From the NCBI GenBank assembly GCA_033283335.1, contig JAWMQP010000011.1:62001-126000 (forward strand): a stretch of 64,000 nt of DNA, given 5' to 3'. Each line of letters begins with the position of its first letter. Position 1 is the first letter of the stretch. The DNA comes from Pseudomaricurvus sp033283335. Lineage in GTDB: Bacteria; Pseudomonadota; Gammaproteobacteria; Pseudomonadales; Cellvibrionaceae. A program made the position numbers and the translations under genes. The notes beneath the pieces are model-generated. The model ran no database searches. It had not been told where the DNA came from and saw nothing but the letters and a program-made list of their open reading frames with translations. Positions 42,599-51,758 of this stretch are shown here, piece after piece.

Positions 42599-43447
42599 CT
42601 AATTAAGTTCAGACATCAAGACTGGCTGTCCAAAAGCAACCAGATTTGCTCCAGAAAGAGCAAAATATTGCTGCCAAAATGACTGTAGTGATGACATAAC
42701 ATCACTGCCCCTAAAGCCATTACGATATTTTTGGTGGACCCATCCAGCCCCTATGACATAGACATTTGCCCCATGCCAATCGGTTATGTACTGCCCCGCC
42801 TTAACCTTTTCTATCTCCGCAGTAACATTAATGGCTTTGACGCCTCCTGATCTGTAAAAGGTTGTAATATCAGAATTTTCAAGCATATCTGACACCAGCA
42901 ATACAGTTTTCACAGATCCTCCCTCTGCCTTTGGGAGTAGTAACGGATCTAAAATACGAGATAAATTGCCAATAATTTCCGATTTTGGGACTTCTACATC
43001 AGCGGGCTTGAATCCATTTTTAATCGCCTCATCAATTTTGTTTCTCGCATAACTCACCTGCTTTGCCATACAGCTGTCTAACTGACGTAACAACTTCTTG
43101 GAAATTGAGCTTCTCTGTTCTTTTGGAATTTCCGGCTCCAATTTTCCAGCAAACCGTAATTGAGTATAGGAATCTCCAATATATGAAGAGAACGACACAA
43201 TACTAATTTGATCATTAGGTGCTAAAAAACGCTGTACCTTGGCGTGCACCGTTTTTTTGAGATTCACATCTGGATCAAACGTCCCATCAACAACCACTAT
43301 TAACTCTCGACCGCTTTCATCACTTGGTAGAGGTATATTTACACTTTTATAACAACTTGGAACGTCATTCCTAATGTCCGCATGAACACTCGTGACATTA
43401 GCTATCATCACCAGAAAAATCAGTGACCTGTATATTGCTCTAATCAT
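42599..43447 (-). CDS. Secreted VWA-like protein
   Basis: This roughly 282-residue protein has a signal peptide (MIRAIYRSLIFLVMIANVTSVHA). The mature part looks like a Rossmann-type von Willebrand factor A fold: ELIVVVDGTFD near residue 50 is in the MIDAS position (Asp and Thr but not a full DxSxS), and TVLLVSDMLENSDITTF is the later strand with Asp. Metal binding may be weakened. The ATG at 43447 follows the upstream stop by 2 bp (a TTG at 43453 is also in frame), so translation is coupled. It is the last gene of a three-gene unit with an OmpA-like lipoprotein and a membrane coiled-coil protein. I do not recognise a characterised homologue. Confidence 0.72.
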   Translation of the reverse strand: MIRAIYRSLIFLVMIANVTSVHADIRNDVPSCYKSVNIPLPSDESGRELIVVVDGTFDPDVNLKKTVHAKVQRFLAPNDQISIVSFSSYIGDSYTQLRFAGKLEPEIPKEQRSSISKKLLRQLDSCMAKQVSYARNKIDEAIKNGFKPADVEVPKSEIIGNLSRILDPLLLPKAEGGSVKTVLLVSDMLENSDITTFYRSGGVKAINVTAEIEKVKAGQYITDWHGANVYVIGAGWVHQKYRNGFRGSDVMSSLQSFWQQYFALSGANLVAFGQPVLMSELN

Positions 43448-43449
43448 AG

Positions 43450-44979
43450 TCAAGCTGGTTCTCCCTGTTCTTTTTCCAGCCTTTGTCGTTCTTCGGCTTC
43501 AATTCTCGCCATCATTTCTTCAGGGGTTTCAACTTTTTTCTTTTTCTCCGCCATCAGCTTTTCTTGTACTTCTTTACGAATCCTTGCCTCCATATCCTCT
43601 GGCGATTCCGACATTGCCTGAGGATTCGAAACTTGAGGTGTTTCAACGGTCTCTGGCGATACAGAAGCAGCTTGACGAGCTCTGTCACGCTTATTACTTT
43701 CATCTTCACGTGTATGTTGAAGATCAGCGTATGCTAAGAAATTTCGATTACTGACAGACTTTATAAGACTTATAGCCTGTTTATCCGTAGCGGTTTCAGA
43801 GACTTTTTTCGACAACCTTTGCTGCAAGGCAGTTAAATTCTTTTGTGCTGTCCTAGCAATTGCCTGTTTTTTACGCTGATGAAAATTTTCAAACTCACGC
43901 TTAGTTTTAAAATTTCCCATATCCTGACGCGCTTTTGATGACTCTTTCCCTGCAAATCCAGTTTTATATCCGATCAAGATTCCTAGCAACTGAATAAAGA
44001 CAAATATCACAGCCAAAACAATGAATGTTCCCCAACCAGCTGATTTGTAAGCTTCTTCAGCTGCCAGTTCCGCATCTTCATTCGACTTTTGAGCTTGGTT
44101 AACAAGATCCGGCGGGAGATTATTTTCGTAGGGGTCTGAATAGGAAAAACCCACCGTATCCGTTTGCATATGTGCTTCCGCACTCTCTTGTTCGAGCACC
44201 TTACCCCGAACATAAGTAGCTCCTACCGCAACGATTATAATCAGCAATACTGCGCCAATAGTGACAGTATACTTAGGAGTAACATCAGCATTATGCGGGA
44301 GACGATTGAGCATTTGCCGCCACTGCGGCTGATCATCGTCTAGGTTCTCATCAAAGCAAATACGGTTATCATTGATCAATGGTTGCTCTGTTGCTGCTTG
44401 CTTGGACCAGATGGAACGAACTTTTTTGATCAATCCATTATAGTGCAGTTCATGTCCAGAATAGTGAGTGAATGCAACAAGAAGCACTGATATCAGAAAT
44501 GCAATCCCCACTGCACCAGTCTGCTGTAGATCTTCGGAAGCTCCAGGAATAGTGAAACCGGACAGTACATAACTGAAACCCATGGCTTCCACAAACACCA
44601 TCGCAGCAACAAGAACCCAGCCGAGTATGTGCAGGTTATTACGGCCAGTTTCGTCTACTTTCTGCAGGTATTTTGAGCATTTATCAAAATGCTCACCATC
44701 CTTATCAGCCAGCTGATAGTGATTAAAATAATCCATGCACAAGGCTTCCTCGCTGGAAAACCATGTTTGATTACTGTTTTCAACATTGCTGTTTGTACTG
44801 ACATAATCCCTTGAAAGCTTAGCCAGCTTCCCAAAAACTGGCAGCTTGTAATAGATGTTTAAGACAAACAAACTGACTTTATCCCACCAGACCTTTAGCG
44901 CAACCAATAGACTTAACGTCATAACAATCGCACCAACCAAAATTCGATATTCATTTATAACTGACAGAAGTGAATCCAT
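43450..44979 (-). CDS. Inner-membrane protein with C-terminal coiled coil, unknown function
   Basis: This roughly 509-residue protein has five hydrophobic segments: near residues 12-32 (ILVGAIVMTLSLLVALKVWW), 118-140 (GWVLVAAMVFVEAMGF), 153-173 (GIAFLISVLLVAFTHYSG), 241-262 (YTVTIGAVLLIIIVAVGATYV) and 318-340 (FIVLAVIFVFIQLLGILIG). The last 160 residues are highly charged, with predicted coiled coil and repeated PE(D/E)MxARI motifs (SPEDMEARIRKE, TPEEMMARIEAE). GGAG 6 bp before the ATG at 44979 sets the start. It is between the OmpA-like lipoprotein and the VWA-like protein. No known family recognised; it could couple cytoplasm and envelope. Confidence 0.72.
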   Translation of the reverse strand: MDSLLSVINEYRILVGAIVMTLSLLVALKVWWDKVSLFVLNIYYKLPVFGKLAKLSRDYVSTNSNVENSNQTWFSSEEALCMDYFNHYQLADKDGEHFDKCSKYLQKVDETGRNNLHILGWVLVAAMVFVEAMGFSYVLSGFTIPGASEDLQQTGAVGIAFLISVLLVAFTHYSGHELHYNGLIKKVRSIWSKQAATEQPLINDNRICFDENLDDDQPQWRQMLNRLPHNADVTPKYTVTIGAVLLIIIVAVGATYVRGKVLEQESAEAHMQTDTVGFSYSDPYENNLPPDLVNQAQKSNEDAELAAEEAYKSAGWGTFIVLAVIFVFIQLLGILIGYKTGFAGKESSKARQDMGNFKTKREFENFHQRKKQAIARTAQKNLTALQQRLSKKVSETATDKQAISLIKSVSNRNFLAYADLQHTREDESNKRDRARQAASVSPETVETPQVSNPQAMSESPEDMEARIRKEVQEKLMAEKKKKVETPEEMMARIEAEERQRLEKEQGEPA

Positions 44980-44991
44980 TGTCATCTCCAC

Positions 44992-46422
44992 TTATATTTT
45001 TTTAGGTTTGAAGTTAGCAGTTTTAACTCCATCCTTATCTTGATAATAAATTAATCCAGCAACAGCCTGATGGCTTCCTTTAGAGTTTTTAGGCATCACT
45101 ATATCCATACACTCCAGCGGGCGATTTGAGTCTGTAAAGTGGACTCGGTAGAGAAAAGTATTATTGCCTTCAAAAGTTTCAGCTACAGCTTTACCTTTAT
45201 AGGCTGGCTGATCCTCTCCTCCCTTATAATTCTCATAGACACTTCCTTCCGGTGTTCCAAGCACACGGAAATTGTCTTTTGTGACTTTCACATTAGCAAC
45301 AGATACCAAATGTCCATTTACATTTGAAAGCCATACAGAGTTATTCATGCCGGGCACATACTCATGTTGAGCAACATGTTCTATCTTACCTGACAGGCTT
45401 TTAACCTCTCCCACTGAAACCGGCTCACTCTCCAAACAGCTATAAGTCTTTGAAATGCTATTCGTATCTGCATAGGCCTTCTGAAACAAACCAAAGGATA
45501 AAACAGGTGGTTCTGGCTCACCTAAGTACTTATATAAGGGAGATTGATCAGCATCAACTTTTTCGCCACCAAAGTCGATTAATGCCTGCTTAGCTGAAAT
45601 AGCTGCTTTTCCTTCACGATATGCAGCATTACGTAACTGTGTTTGCTGAACTGCGGCATATTCTACAAATGACCGATCAGTAACCTCTTTAGGCAAGCTT
45701 TTTACCTCTGATTCAGAGGCTTGCAAAACAGCTGCAACTCCCATCTCAACAAATTCAACCCTTCGATTTAAGCTTCTACCTTCATCGCTGGTATTTGGAG
45801 CAATAGGCTGAGATTCACCGGCGCCTTGGTAGTAGATTTTTTCTTTACTGACGCCATTAGAGACCAACATTTTTGCAACAACTCTGGCCCGTTTCTCGGA
45901 CAATGTTTTGTTAGCTGCTGATGAGCCTGAAGAGTCACTATGCCCTACAACCATAACTGCTGTACCAGATGACTTATAATCAGCGGCTAGCTTTTTAACC
46001 AAAGCTTCAGCATCTTCACTAAGCTGCGTACTACCTGTAGCAAACATGGAAGTATTGTTGACAAAGCTGGAAGAAAGTAGCTTTGTGTTAGTCTGCGTTT
46101 TATCATCTGTATCAAGTACAGATACTTCCACTTCATCAAGCACAACATCCATATTGGATTCTTGGGCAAAGGTTTTCATTTTCTTGCGCTGATGATCATA
46201 ATATTGGCCTATGCCACATCCTGCGACCATACCAACCAATGCGCCTTTTTCCCCTTTAGTCACATAGCCTAATGCTGCGCCAGATACACAACCTACAAGT
46301 AGCCCCCGATGGTCATCAGCAAATGTTTTGGTTTTATCCCAAGTAGTCTGTAATGTGGAATTACAAGCCGTGAGAGAAGTAACACAACCTAAAAGGGACA
46401 GGGTCAAAATATTTTTCTTCAT
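44992..46422 (-). CDS. OmpA-family lipoprotein with glycine-zipper and long C-terminal extension
   Basis: This 476-residue protein starts with a lipoprotein signal and lipobox LTAC (Cys20), then glycine-zipper-like stretches (GLLVGCVSGAALGYVTKG, GALVGMVAGCGIG) as in SlyB/Lcp2 proteins. Residues about 115-232 are an OmpA-like peptidoglycan-binding domain: FATGSTQLSEDAEAL, VVGHSDSSGS, LSEKRARVVAKMLVSNGV and LNRRVEF. Beyond 240 there is a 230-residue extension of unknown fold containing AYADTNSISKTYSCLES and ending PKKI. It is anchored in the outer or inner membrane and probably binds peptidoglycan. It is the first gene of the AT-rich three-gene unit. Confidence 0.83.
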   Translation of the reverse strand: MKKNILTLSLLGCVTSLTACNSTLQTTWDKTKTFADDHRGLLVGCVSGAALGYVTKGEKGALVGMVAGCGIGQYYDHQRKKMKTFAQESNMDVVLDEVEVSVLDTDDKTQTNTKLLSSSFVNNTSMFATGSTQLSEDAEALVKKLAADYKSSGTAVMVVGHSDSSGSSAANKTLSEKRARVVAKMLVSNGVSKEKIYYQGAGESQPIAPNTSDEGRSLNRRVEFVEMGVAAVLQASESEVKSLPKEVTDRSFVEYAAVQQTQLRNAAYREGKAAISAKQALIDFGGEKVDADQSPLYKYLGEPEPPVLSFGLFQKAYADTNSISKTYSCLESEPVSVGEVKSLSGKIEHVAQHEYVPGMNNSVWLSNVNGHLVSVANVKVTKDNFRVLGTPEGSVYENYKGGEDQPAYKGKAVAETFEGNNTFLYRVHFTDSNRPLECMDIVMPKNSKGSHQAVAGLIYYQDKDGVKTANFKPKKI

Positions 46423-46787
46423 CCAGAATTACACCTTTCTGATTATTCAGATAACGCAATATATAAACAGCAGCTGCTTGTAGATTGATAACCGTATTTG
46501 AATAAAGCTTTGGTGTACAATCTCAATCACATGTAAATACATGCTAACTCAAGACAAACACTGGAGACAAAAGCTCTTCCAATCTAGGTTATCTATCGGG
46601 TTCAGATCTTTCGTTTTATCGAGAAAGGCAGACGGGTCGGCATTGTCAATATCCCTTTCGACCAATGAAAAAACTATCACCTGAAGTCGTTTTCAACATA
46701 AACCACAAACTTCTATTTGGTTTATGGTATTTAACAATACTGTAAACAGACGTGACTTAAATAATCACGCCTGGTCTTTTTTAAATT
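46423..46787. other. Intergenic region with two inverted repeats
   Basis: These 365 bp contain CATAAACCA / TGGTTTATG (46697-46726, 9-bp perfect arms, 12-nt spacer) and the terminator at 46747-46782. The promoter of the OmpA-VWA unit should lie near 46430-46560. No ORF is credible. Confidence 0.5.
46747..46782. terminator. Hairpin with T tract after small membrane protein gene
   Basis: CAGACGTGA / TCACGCCTG form a 9-bp stem with one G-T-type mismatch and a 9-nt loop. It is followed on the + strand by GTCTTTTTT. It lies immediately downstream of the leftward gene ending at 46788; the T tract is on the opposite strand, so orientation is uncertain. Confidence 0.55.
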
Positions 46788-47015
46788 TTACGATTGATTT
46801 TTTTCTTCAATGGCTTTAACCCTAGAACGAATGTCATTTAAAACAAGAAACGCTCCAAAGAAGACTGCACCAAAAATTGCCGCCGAGATTAAGCCACCAA
46901 TTGCACCAAAAAACCCATACGCTTGCCACCCACCAATAAACCCACTCAGGAGTAAAAGCCACAGACCTACTTCGAGCAAAACTGTATAAAGGTTAACGAC
47001 TACTTTTGATAACAT
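46788..47015 (-). CDS. Small membrane protein, two helices
   Basis: This 75-residue protein has AAGGGAATTATT before its ATG, a good Shine-Dalgarno context. It has helices near 8-28 (LYTVLLEVGLWLLLLSGFIGG) and 33-55 (FFGAIGGLISAAIFGAVFFGAF), and a charged tail (NDIRSRVKAIEEKNQS). I recognise no family. It lies 43 bp downstream of the interrupted membrane-protein gene in the same direction and next to the OmpA-VWA unit, so it may belong to the same system. Confidence 0.68.
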   Translation of the reverse strand: MLSKVVVNLYTVLLEVGLWLLLLSGFIGGWQAYGFFGAIGGLISAAIFGAVFFGAFLVLNDIRSRVKAIEEKNQS

Positions 47016-47058
47016 AATAATTCCCTTTGATCCCCTGCTAGGTTACTTACACGATGCT

Positions 47059-47307
47059 TCAGAGGGGATTTCTGAAGCTTTGCTTTGATATGAATTGGAT
47101 GTTTGTATAAGAAGCATCATTGACAGGGTGTTGAACATTGCGATAACAAACCTCGGCAATACTCATGCACACCGACAAGATAATAAAAAGTGTCAACAAA
47201 AGAGCTAGGCATAGAAATACACCCCATGCTGAATTCATTACGAAAAAGGGTATAAGACCAAGCCAAACCTAGGAGGGCCAAACAAGAAAGACAATTGCGG
47301 CGTTCAT
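47059..47307 (-). pseudogene. Small membrane protein interrupted by in-frame TAG
   Basis: From the ATG at 47307 (AAAGGG 7 bp upstream) the frame reads MNAAIVFLVWPS, then TAG at 47269-47271, and stays open for 69 more codons: VWLGLIPFFVMNSAWGVF, then LCLALLLTLFIILSVCMS, ending SFRNPL at 47059. The part after the TAG keeps strong membrane-protein composition, so this looks like one 82-residue two-helix protein with a nonsense codon. Restart at the Met of MNSAWG, suppression, or a base-call error are alternatives. An overlapping 72-residue ORF in another frame lacks a ribosome-binding site and is judged a shadow. Confidence 0.5.
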
Positions 47308-47717
47308 AATGGATCCCTTTAAAAACATCATCCAATCAAAAATGAAACAGACGCCAAAGATATCGTGAACCTGCTCACATTTCAACAAACTAAAACGATC
47401 AGCTATGCCAAATATTTCTTGCTTTTATATTTCCGACTCATTCTGTCAACTTGCAGTCACTTTCAGCCAAAAATAATAAAGCGCCAGAAAAAGTCATAAT
47501 ATTGACAGCCAAAGTAAGTAGACCGATTACGTTATTGCATAGGTATCTAGAACGGGTTTCTAGAGCTGGGACTCTTGAATTGAAGTATCGAGAATTGGGG
47601 TTACTTTACTTGTTTAAAACGATCTTACCGCCAGTTTGAAATTATTCTGTGTCCTGAATTCAGCCAGTTAATTGGTGTTTAGAGGAACTGCTTAGAACCC
47701 TGAAGGACAGTCAAAGA
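47308..47717. other. Intergenic region, one dyad
   Basis: These about 410 bp are AT-rich and hold no convincing gene. TCTAGAA-N5-TTCTAGA (47546-47564) is a perfect 7-bp inverted repeat. A 62-residue rightward ORF here has no ribosome-binding site. Confidence 0.4.
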
Positions 47718-47737
47718 GGGGCGATAAACATCGCCCC
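47718..47737 (-). terminator. Terminator of the APC permease gene
   Basis: GGGGCGAT / ATCGCCCC is a perfect 8-bp stem with a 4-nt loop, followed leftward by TCTTTGAC. It lies about 40 bp past the stop of the leftward permease gene. Confidence 0.75.
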
Positions 47738-47778
47738 TGGCCATGTTGGTAGAAAATTTCATACAAAGGTTAAGGGTG

Positions 47779-49218
47779 CTAATCCTTAAGCGCGTTTTCG
47801 ATGGGCTCAGGTTCAAACAGGCGCTTTTTCATCACCAGCTTGACCCACAGTGCTGAAGCAATACATATCAACCCGATCACAATCCCCGACAGCATATAAA
47901 CCTTGCCGGTCAGTTCTGGCGAGGGTGAGTTGTGAAAGCAGGCATACCCCATACCCGCTATACCGATAATTTGTGGCAAAGGGTAAAAAGGCGTTTTAAA
48001 CGGTCGCGCGAAGTCAGGCAACTTACGGCGCAATACCAATACATCAATATGGGCAATAATGTATCCCAGCAATAAGGCCAGCGATGCGGAGATCAGCAGC
48101 AGGGTAACTGTCTCGCCGTCATCCCCCATCACAATCAACGGTAATCCTGTCACTGCGGCGATAAACAGTATCGCGGCCACGGGGGTTTGAAAGCGTTGAT
48201 TGACTTTACCGAACACTGGCAGAGCCTGACCGTTATGGGCCATGCCGTAAATCATACGCGGTACCGCCGCCAAAGAGGTGTTGACCGTACTGCAGGTGGC
48301 GGTAATAGCCGCCGCCGCCAGGAAAACAACGCCCTTATCGCCAAATACCGCGAAGGCAAACGACTTATGGGGTAATGCGCCATTAGCAAGTTCTTCTGCG
48401 GGCACATAATACAACGCGCCCACACAATAGATGACGAACACCAGCATAATGATGCTCACACCGGCAAACATGGAAGCCGGGATATTACGGTTGGGCGAGC
48501 GGGTTTCTTCCACCATCGGACACACATACTCGGCCCCCACAAAACCCCAAATGGCGATCGCAATCAGCGAAAACACGCTCACGTCCACCGCCTTGAAGTC
48601 TTCAAACAACTGCAGTTCCAGCGGTGCGCTGGCACCATTGCCGGTGATGGCGAGCCCACCCAGCAAAGCTAGAACCGTGATCATGGAAAAGGCCAGCAGG
48701 GACTGCAAGCGAGCGAATATATCCACTCCAATGATGTTTAATGCGGTAAACACCAACAGAATGGTAAATGCCGCCACTAGCGGCTGAAACACGCCGGGGA
48801 ACAACTCCGAGAGAATTAAGTCCACCAGCAACAGTTCAGCTGACAGGGCAAACATGGCCACAACCACATAACCAGAAAAGGTGGCGACCATGGCCGGCAA
48901 ATGGCCGATGGCCACTTCCGTATAGGTACTGAGGCTGCCCGCTTTAGGCATCATCAACGATAGTTCAGAAAATGTGCAGACATAACAAAGTGCCAGGACA
49001 AAGGCAATGGTCAGCGGAATCATAAAGCCGATGCCACCGATGCCCGCCCCCTGCAGCATCATCACCATCACCCCCTGCGATACCACCAAACCAATGGCAA
49101 TAGCCAGCAGGGATCGAAAGCCCAGAATTCGCTTGAGTTTTACCGACTTCGAATCAGCCTCTGGCTGGTCAACCTGAGCCGAGACCGGCTGTGACTGCCC
49201 CTCATAAGTATTTGTCAT
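47779..49218 (-). CDS. APC-family amino-acid permease
   Basis: This 479-residue protein has 12 predicted helices. LKRILGFRSLLAIAIGLVVSQGVMVMMLQGAGIGG is the TM1 region; LMMPKAGSLSTYTEVAIG, AIAIWGFVGAEYVCPMVEETRSPNRNIP (TM6 and the following loop) and FAVFGDKGVVFL are classic APC signatures. It imports amino acids or amines. It is separated from the upstream TonB receptor by a terminator, so has its own promoter. Context suggests uptake of products released by the neighbouring peptidases. Confidence 0.9.
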   Translation of the reverse strand: MTNTYEGQSQPVSAQVDQPEADSKSVKLKRILGFRSLLAIAIGLVVSQGVMVMMLQGAGIGGIGFMIPLTIAFVLALCYVCTFSELSLMMPKAGSLSTYTEVAIGHLPAMVATFSGYVVVAMFALSAELLLVDLILSELFPGVFQPLVAAFTILLVFTALNIIGVDIFARLQSLLAFSMITVLALLGGLAITGNGASAPLELQLFEDFKAVDVSVFSLIAIAIWGFVGAEYVCPMVEETRSPNRNIPASMFAGVSIIMLVFVIYCVGALYYVPAEELANGALPHKSFAFAVFGDKGVVFLAAAAITATCSTVNTSLAAVPRMIYGMAHNGQALPVFGKVNQRFQTPVAAILFIAAVTGLPLIVMGDDGETVTLLLISASLALLLGYIIAHIDVLVLRRKLPDFARPFKTPFYPLPQIIGIAGMGYACFHNSPSPELTGKVYMLSGIVIGLICIASALWVKLVMKKRLFEPEPIENALKD

Positions 49219-49304
49219 AGATACACCTTTTCAAAATACTCTGTAATTTCAATTTCACGCACACTATACCCCGAAATCGAGACCAAATGAGGTAAGTGCC
49301 ATAA

Positions 49305-49331
49305 CAAAAAAGCCCCGCTAAATAGCGGGGC
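49305..49331 (-). terminator. Terminator of first TonB receptor gene
   Basis: Leftward, GCCCCGCT-ATTT-AGCGGGGC is a perfect 8-bp stem followed by a TTTTTT run, 16 bp past the receptor stop. Confidence 0.92.
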
Positions 49332-49346
49332 CAAAGGAGAACGCTG

Positions 49347-51758
49347 TTATTGGCCTAACTGGTAATCCAGCGACAGACCAAAGTAACGCTGTGGTCCAGG
49401 CTTCATAGCCATCCAACCCAGTGCCGAGACATCAAAGCCGGAACCGAAGTATTCCTTACCGCCCAGGTTCTTGGCGTGCAGGGCAACGGTCCATTTTTCC
49501 GACGGATTGGTGTAGCTGATACGGCCACCCCACACCGAGTATGCACCCTGACTCAACACCGGCGTATTGCTGGGCTGGAAGTAAGTTTCACTTTGATACG
49601 ACACGTCCGCCTGGTAAGCAATCAGAGCGCCGGAATCCAGGTATTGATCGTAACGTACCAGGCCGGAAGCGGAACGCTTGGGCGTCAGGGAAATCTGGTT
49701 ACCGCTGAAGTCATCACCTCCTTCGAGAGGGCTCTTAAACTCTTCGTAGTACGGGTCGAGCAAGCCCAGGTTCAACTGCAGGTACCAGGAGTCCGTCGGC
49801 GTGTAGATCATCTCCATTTCGACGCCTGAAATCTCAGACCGGCCGGCATTGCTCAGAGTCGTGACACTGACTTTCTCGCTGAAAGGCTGCAAAATGGTGT
49901 TTTGCTGGTTCTTGTAGATGTAGTAGAAGGCTGCGGTGTTCAAGCGCATCTTGCCATCCAGGAAGCTGCCTTTAAAGCCCACTTCAAACGCGTCCAGAAT
50001 TTCCGGGTCTACCGGGGTAATCTTGGCCTGGAACGCATCGATGGTGGATTGACAGCGATCCTGAGGGCCGTTTGGACCTTCATCACCCGGAGCACAATCA
50101 CCACGATCGGCCGCGGTCACATAGTCATCCAGGAAAGCCGCGCCGTTGACATCACCGCCTTTGAAACCACGAGACAAGGCGGCGTAAACCAGGTTGTCGT
50201 TATCAGTGCGGTAATCCAGGGAGATACGACCGGTCAGCTCATCCCAATCTTTTTTGTTCGGGGTGCCGACGGTGACACCATAGTCGGAGGAGACATTGAC
50301 ATCGCTAAGCTCGCCGAGGAAACCATCGCCAACTTCCACCAGCGGCAGGAAGCCATTGTACTTCTGCACGTCTTTCTCTTCATAGGTCCAGCGCAGACCC
50401 ATACCCAGGCGCAGCTTGTCGGTCACATTGAAGTCGTACTGGCCGAACAGTGCGTAACTGGTGGTTTCAACCTCATGTTCATTACCTTCACCGGTGCCCC
50501 AGATGGGGTTGGTCCAGATTTGAACACCTTCGGCGGTCTCGTTGTAGTAGTAGGCACCCAGATGCCAATTACTGGTGTCACCCATGCCGGACAGGCGCAA
50601 TTCCTGGCTCCAGAAATGGAAATCATCTGCGTAGAAATCGTCTTCCAGGGCGATGTAGGTATCGTCAGTGTCATCCCAACGGCGGATCTCCGCGTAGTCG
50701 TAAGATGTCAGTGAGTGCAGGGACAGACCTTCAGACAGATCGTAATCCACCTGTACAAAAGCGCCGTAGGCTTTTACATTTTCGAAGTCATCCCCGCGGC
50801 TGGTGGTGTAGATATCATCGTCGTCGATAACCCCGGTATAGAGGTCGGTACAACCGGAACCCAGTCCGGGATTTGCACAAGGCTCTGGGTTTTCCCAATC
50901 TGATTCGAAGTCAGGGTTTACCTCTTGCAGACCAATATTTTTAAAAGGAGCCGTGTCAGGTTCTGATTTGCCGTAATGGGTATTCAACAGCACAGACAGT
51001 TTATCGGTTGGCTCAATGGCAACCTGGAAACGAGCGGCCAGGTCGTCCACCGCACCGGTACGATCTTCATCAGCATCCGGGTTGACGTTGTCCCAGGAGC
51101 CCTGATTCAGGTTGCGTACAAACGCAAAACGACCAGCGGCTTTTTCACCCATTTCAAAGCCATAAGCGCCTTCGATGTTGGTGGTTTCAAAACTGCCGAT
51201 TTCGCTTTTCACATAACCGCTGTTACCACCACCGACTTCGGGCTTGCGGGAGATAAAGTTCACCAGGCCACCGGTGGAGTTACGACCGTACAGGGTTCCC
51301 TGTGGGCCTTTCAACACTTCAGCACGCTCCGAATCGAAGGTGGCAAAACCCTGGGCGACGTTCGGGCCAATAAAGACGTTATCCTGGTAGACCGCAATGG
51401 GGCCGTTGTTAATTGGCGCAAAGTTATTGGTACCGATACCCCGCAGATAAGGCTGGGGGGATGCCATACCGAACTCGGTATGCCAGGTAAAATTGGGGGT
51501 AAAGGCGGCGATATCGCCCGCGTTTTTCACACCCAGACTGTTGAGCATATCACCGGAGAAAGCGCTCACAGCAATGGGCACATCTTGCATGGATTCATCG
51601 CGCTTACGCGCCTGAACAATCACTTCTTCAATCTCCAGGGCCTGAGCAGTCGGTAACAAAAGTGCCTCGCTCCCAATCAACGCACCGATGACCAAAGCCA
51701 ATTTCGAAGAGCGCTTACGCGTTCTAGCTTTTTCACTATGAAACCGTTTCGTGTTCAT
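49347..51758 (-). CDS. TonB-dependent outer-membrane receptor (1)
   Basis: This roughly 803-residue receptor has a signal peptide (SKLALVIGALIGSEALLLPTA) and a TonB-box-like LEIEEVIVQARKRDES. The plug has VPIAVSAFSGDMLNSLGVKN, LRGIGTN, EVLKGPQGTLYGRNSTGG; the beta-barrel ends LSLDYQLGQ. The C-terminal residue is not aromatic but near one. The frame continues to 51815; the ATG at 51758 has GAGG 6 bp upstream. Substrates of this group include oligosaccharides, peptides and small hydrophobic molecules. The long upstream region of 559 bp should hold its promoter. Confidence 0.92.
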   Translation of the reverse strand: MNTKRFHSEKARTRKRSSKLALVIGALIGSEALLLPTAQALEIEEVIVQARKRDESMQDVPIAVSAFSGDMLNSLGVKNAGDIAAFTPNFTWHTEFGMASPQPYLRGIGTNNFAPINNGPIAVYQDNVFIGPNVAQGFATFDSERAEVLKGPQGTLYGRNSTGGLVNFISRKPEVGGGNSGYVKSEIGSFETTNIEGAYGFEMGEKAAGRFAFVRNLNQGSWDNVNPDADEDRTGAVDDLAARFQVAIEPTDKLSVLLNTHYGKSEPDTAPFKNIGLQEVNPDFESDWENPEPCANPGLGSGCTDLYTGVIDDDDIYTTSRGDDFENVKAYGAFVQVDYDLSEGLSLHSLTSYDYAEIRRWDDTDDTYIALEDDFYADDFHFWSQELRLSGMGDTSNWHLGAYYYNETAEGVQIWTNPIWGTGEGNEHEVETTSYALFGQYDFNVTDKLRLGMGLRWTYEEKDVQKYNGFLPLVEVGDGFLGELSDVNVSSDYGVTVGTPNKKDWDELTGRISLDYRTDNDNLVYAALSRGFKGGDVNGAAFLDDYVTAADRGDCAPGDEGPNGPQDRCQSTIDAFQAKITPVDPEILDAFEVGFKGSFLDGKMRLNTAAFYYIYKNQQNTILQPFSEKVSVTTLSNAGRSEISGVEMEMIYTPTDSWYLQLNLGLLDPYYEEFKSPLEGGDDFSGNQISLTPKRSASGLVRYDQYLDSGALIAYQADVSYQSETYFQPSNTPVLSQGAYSVWGGRISYTNPSEKWTVALHAKNLGGKEYFGSGFDVSALGWMAMKPGPQRYFGLSLDYQLGQ

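Noticed and set aside
42599..47307. Zorya, Tol-Pal or flagellar-motor locus
   Set aside because: Only the OmpA domain is shared; the central protein lacks MotA/TolQ features and no helicase or nuclease gene is present.
47117..47335. 72-residue leftward ORF overlapping the interrupted membrane protein
   Set aside because: It lacks a Shine-Dalgarno sequence and has mixed composition, while the frame from 47307 is uniformly membrane-like with a good ribosome-binding site.
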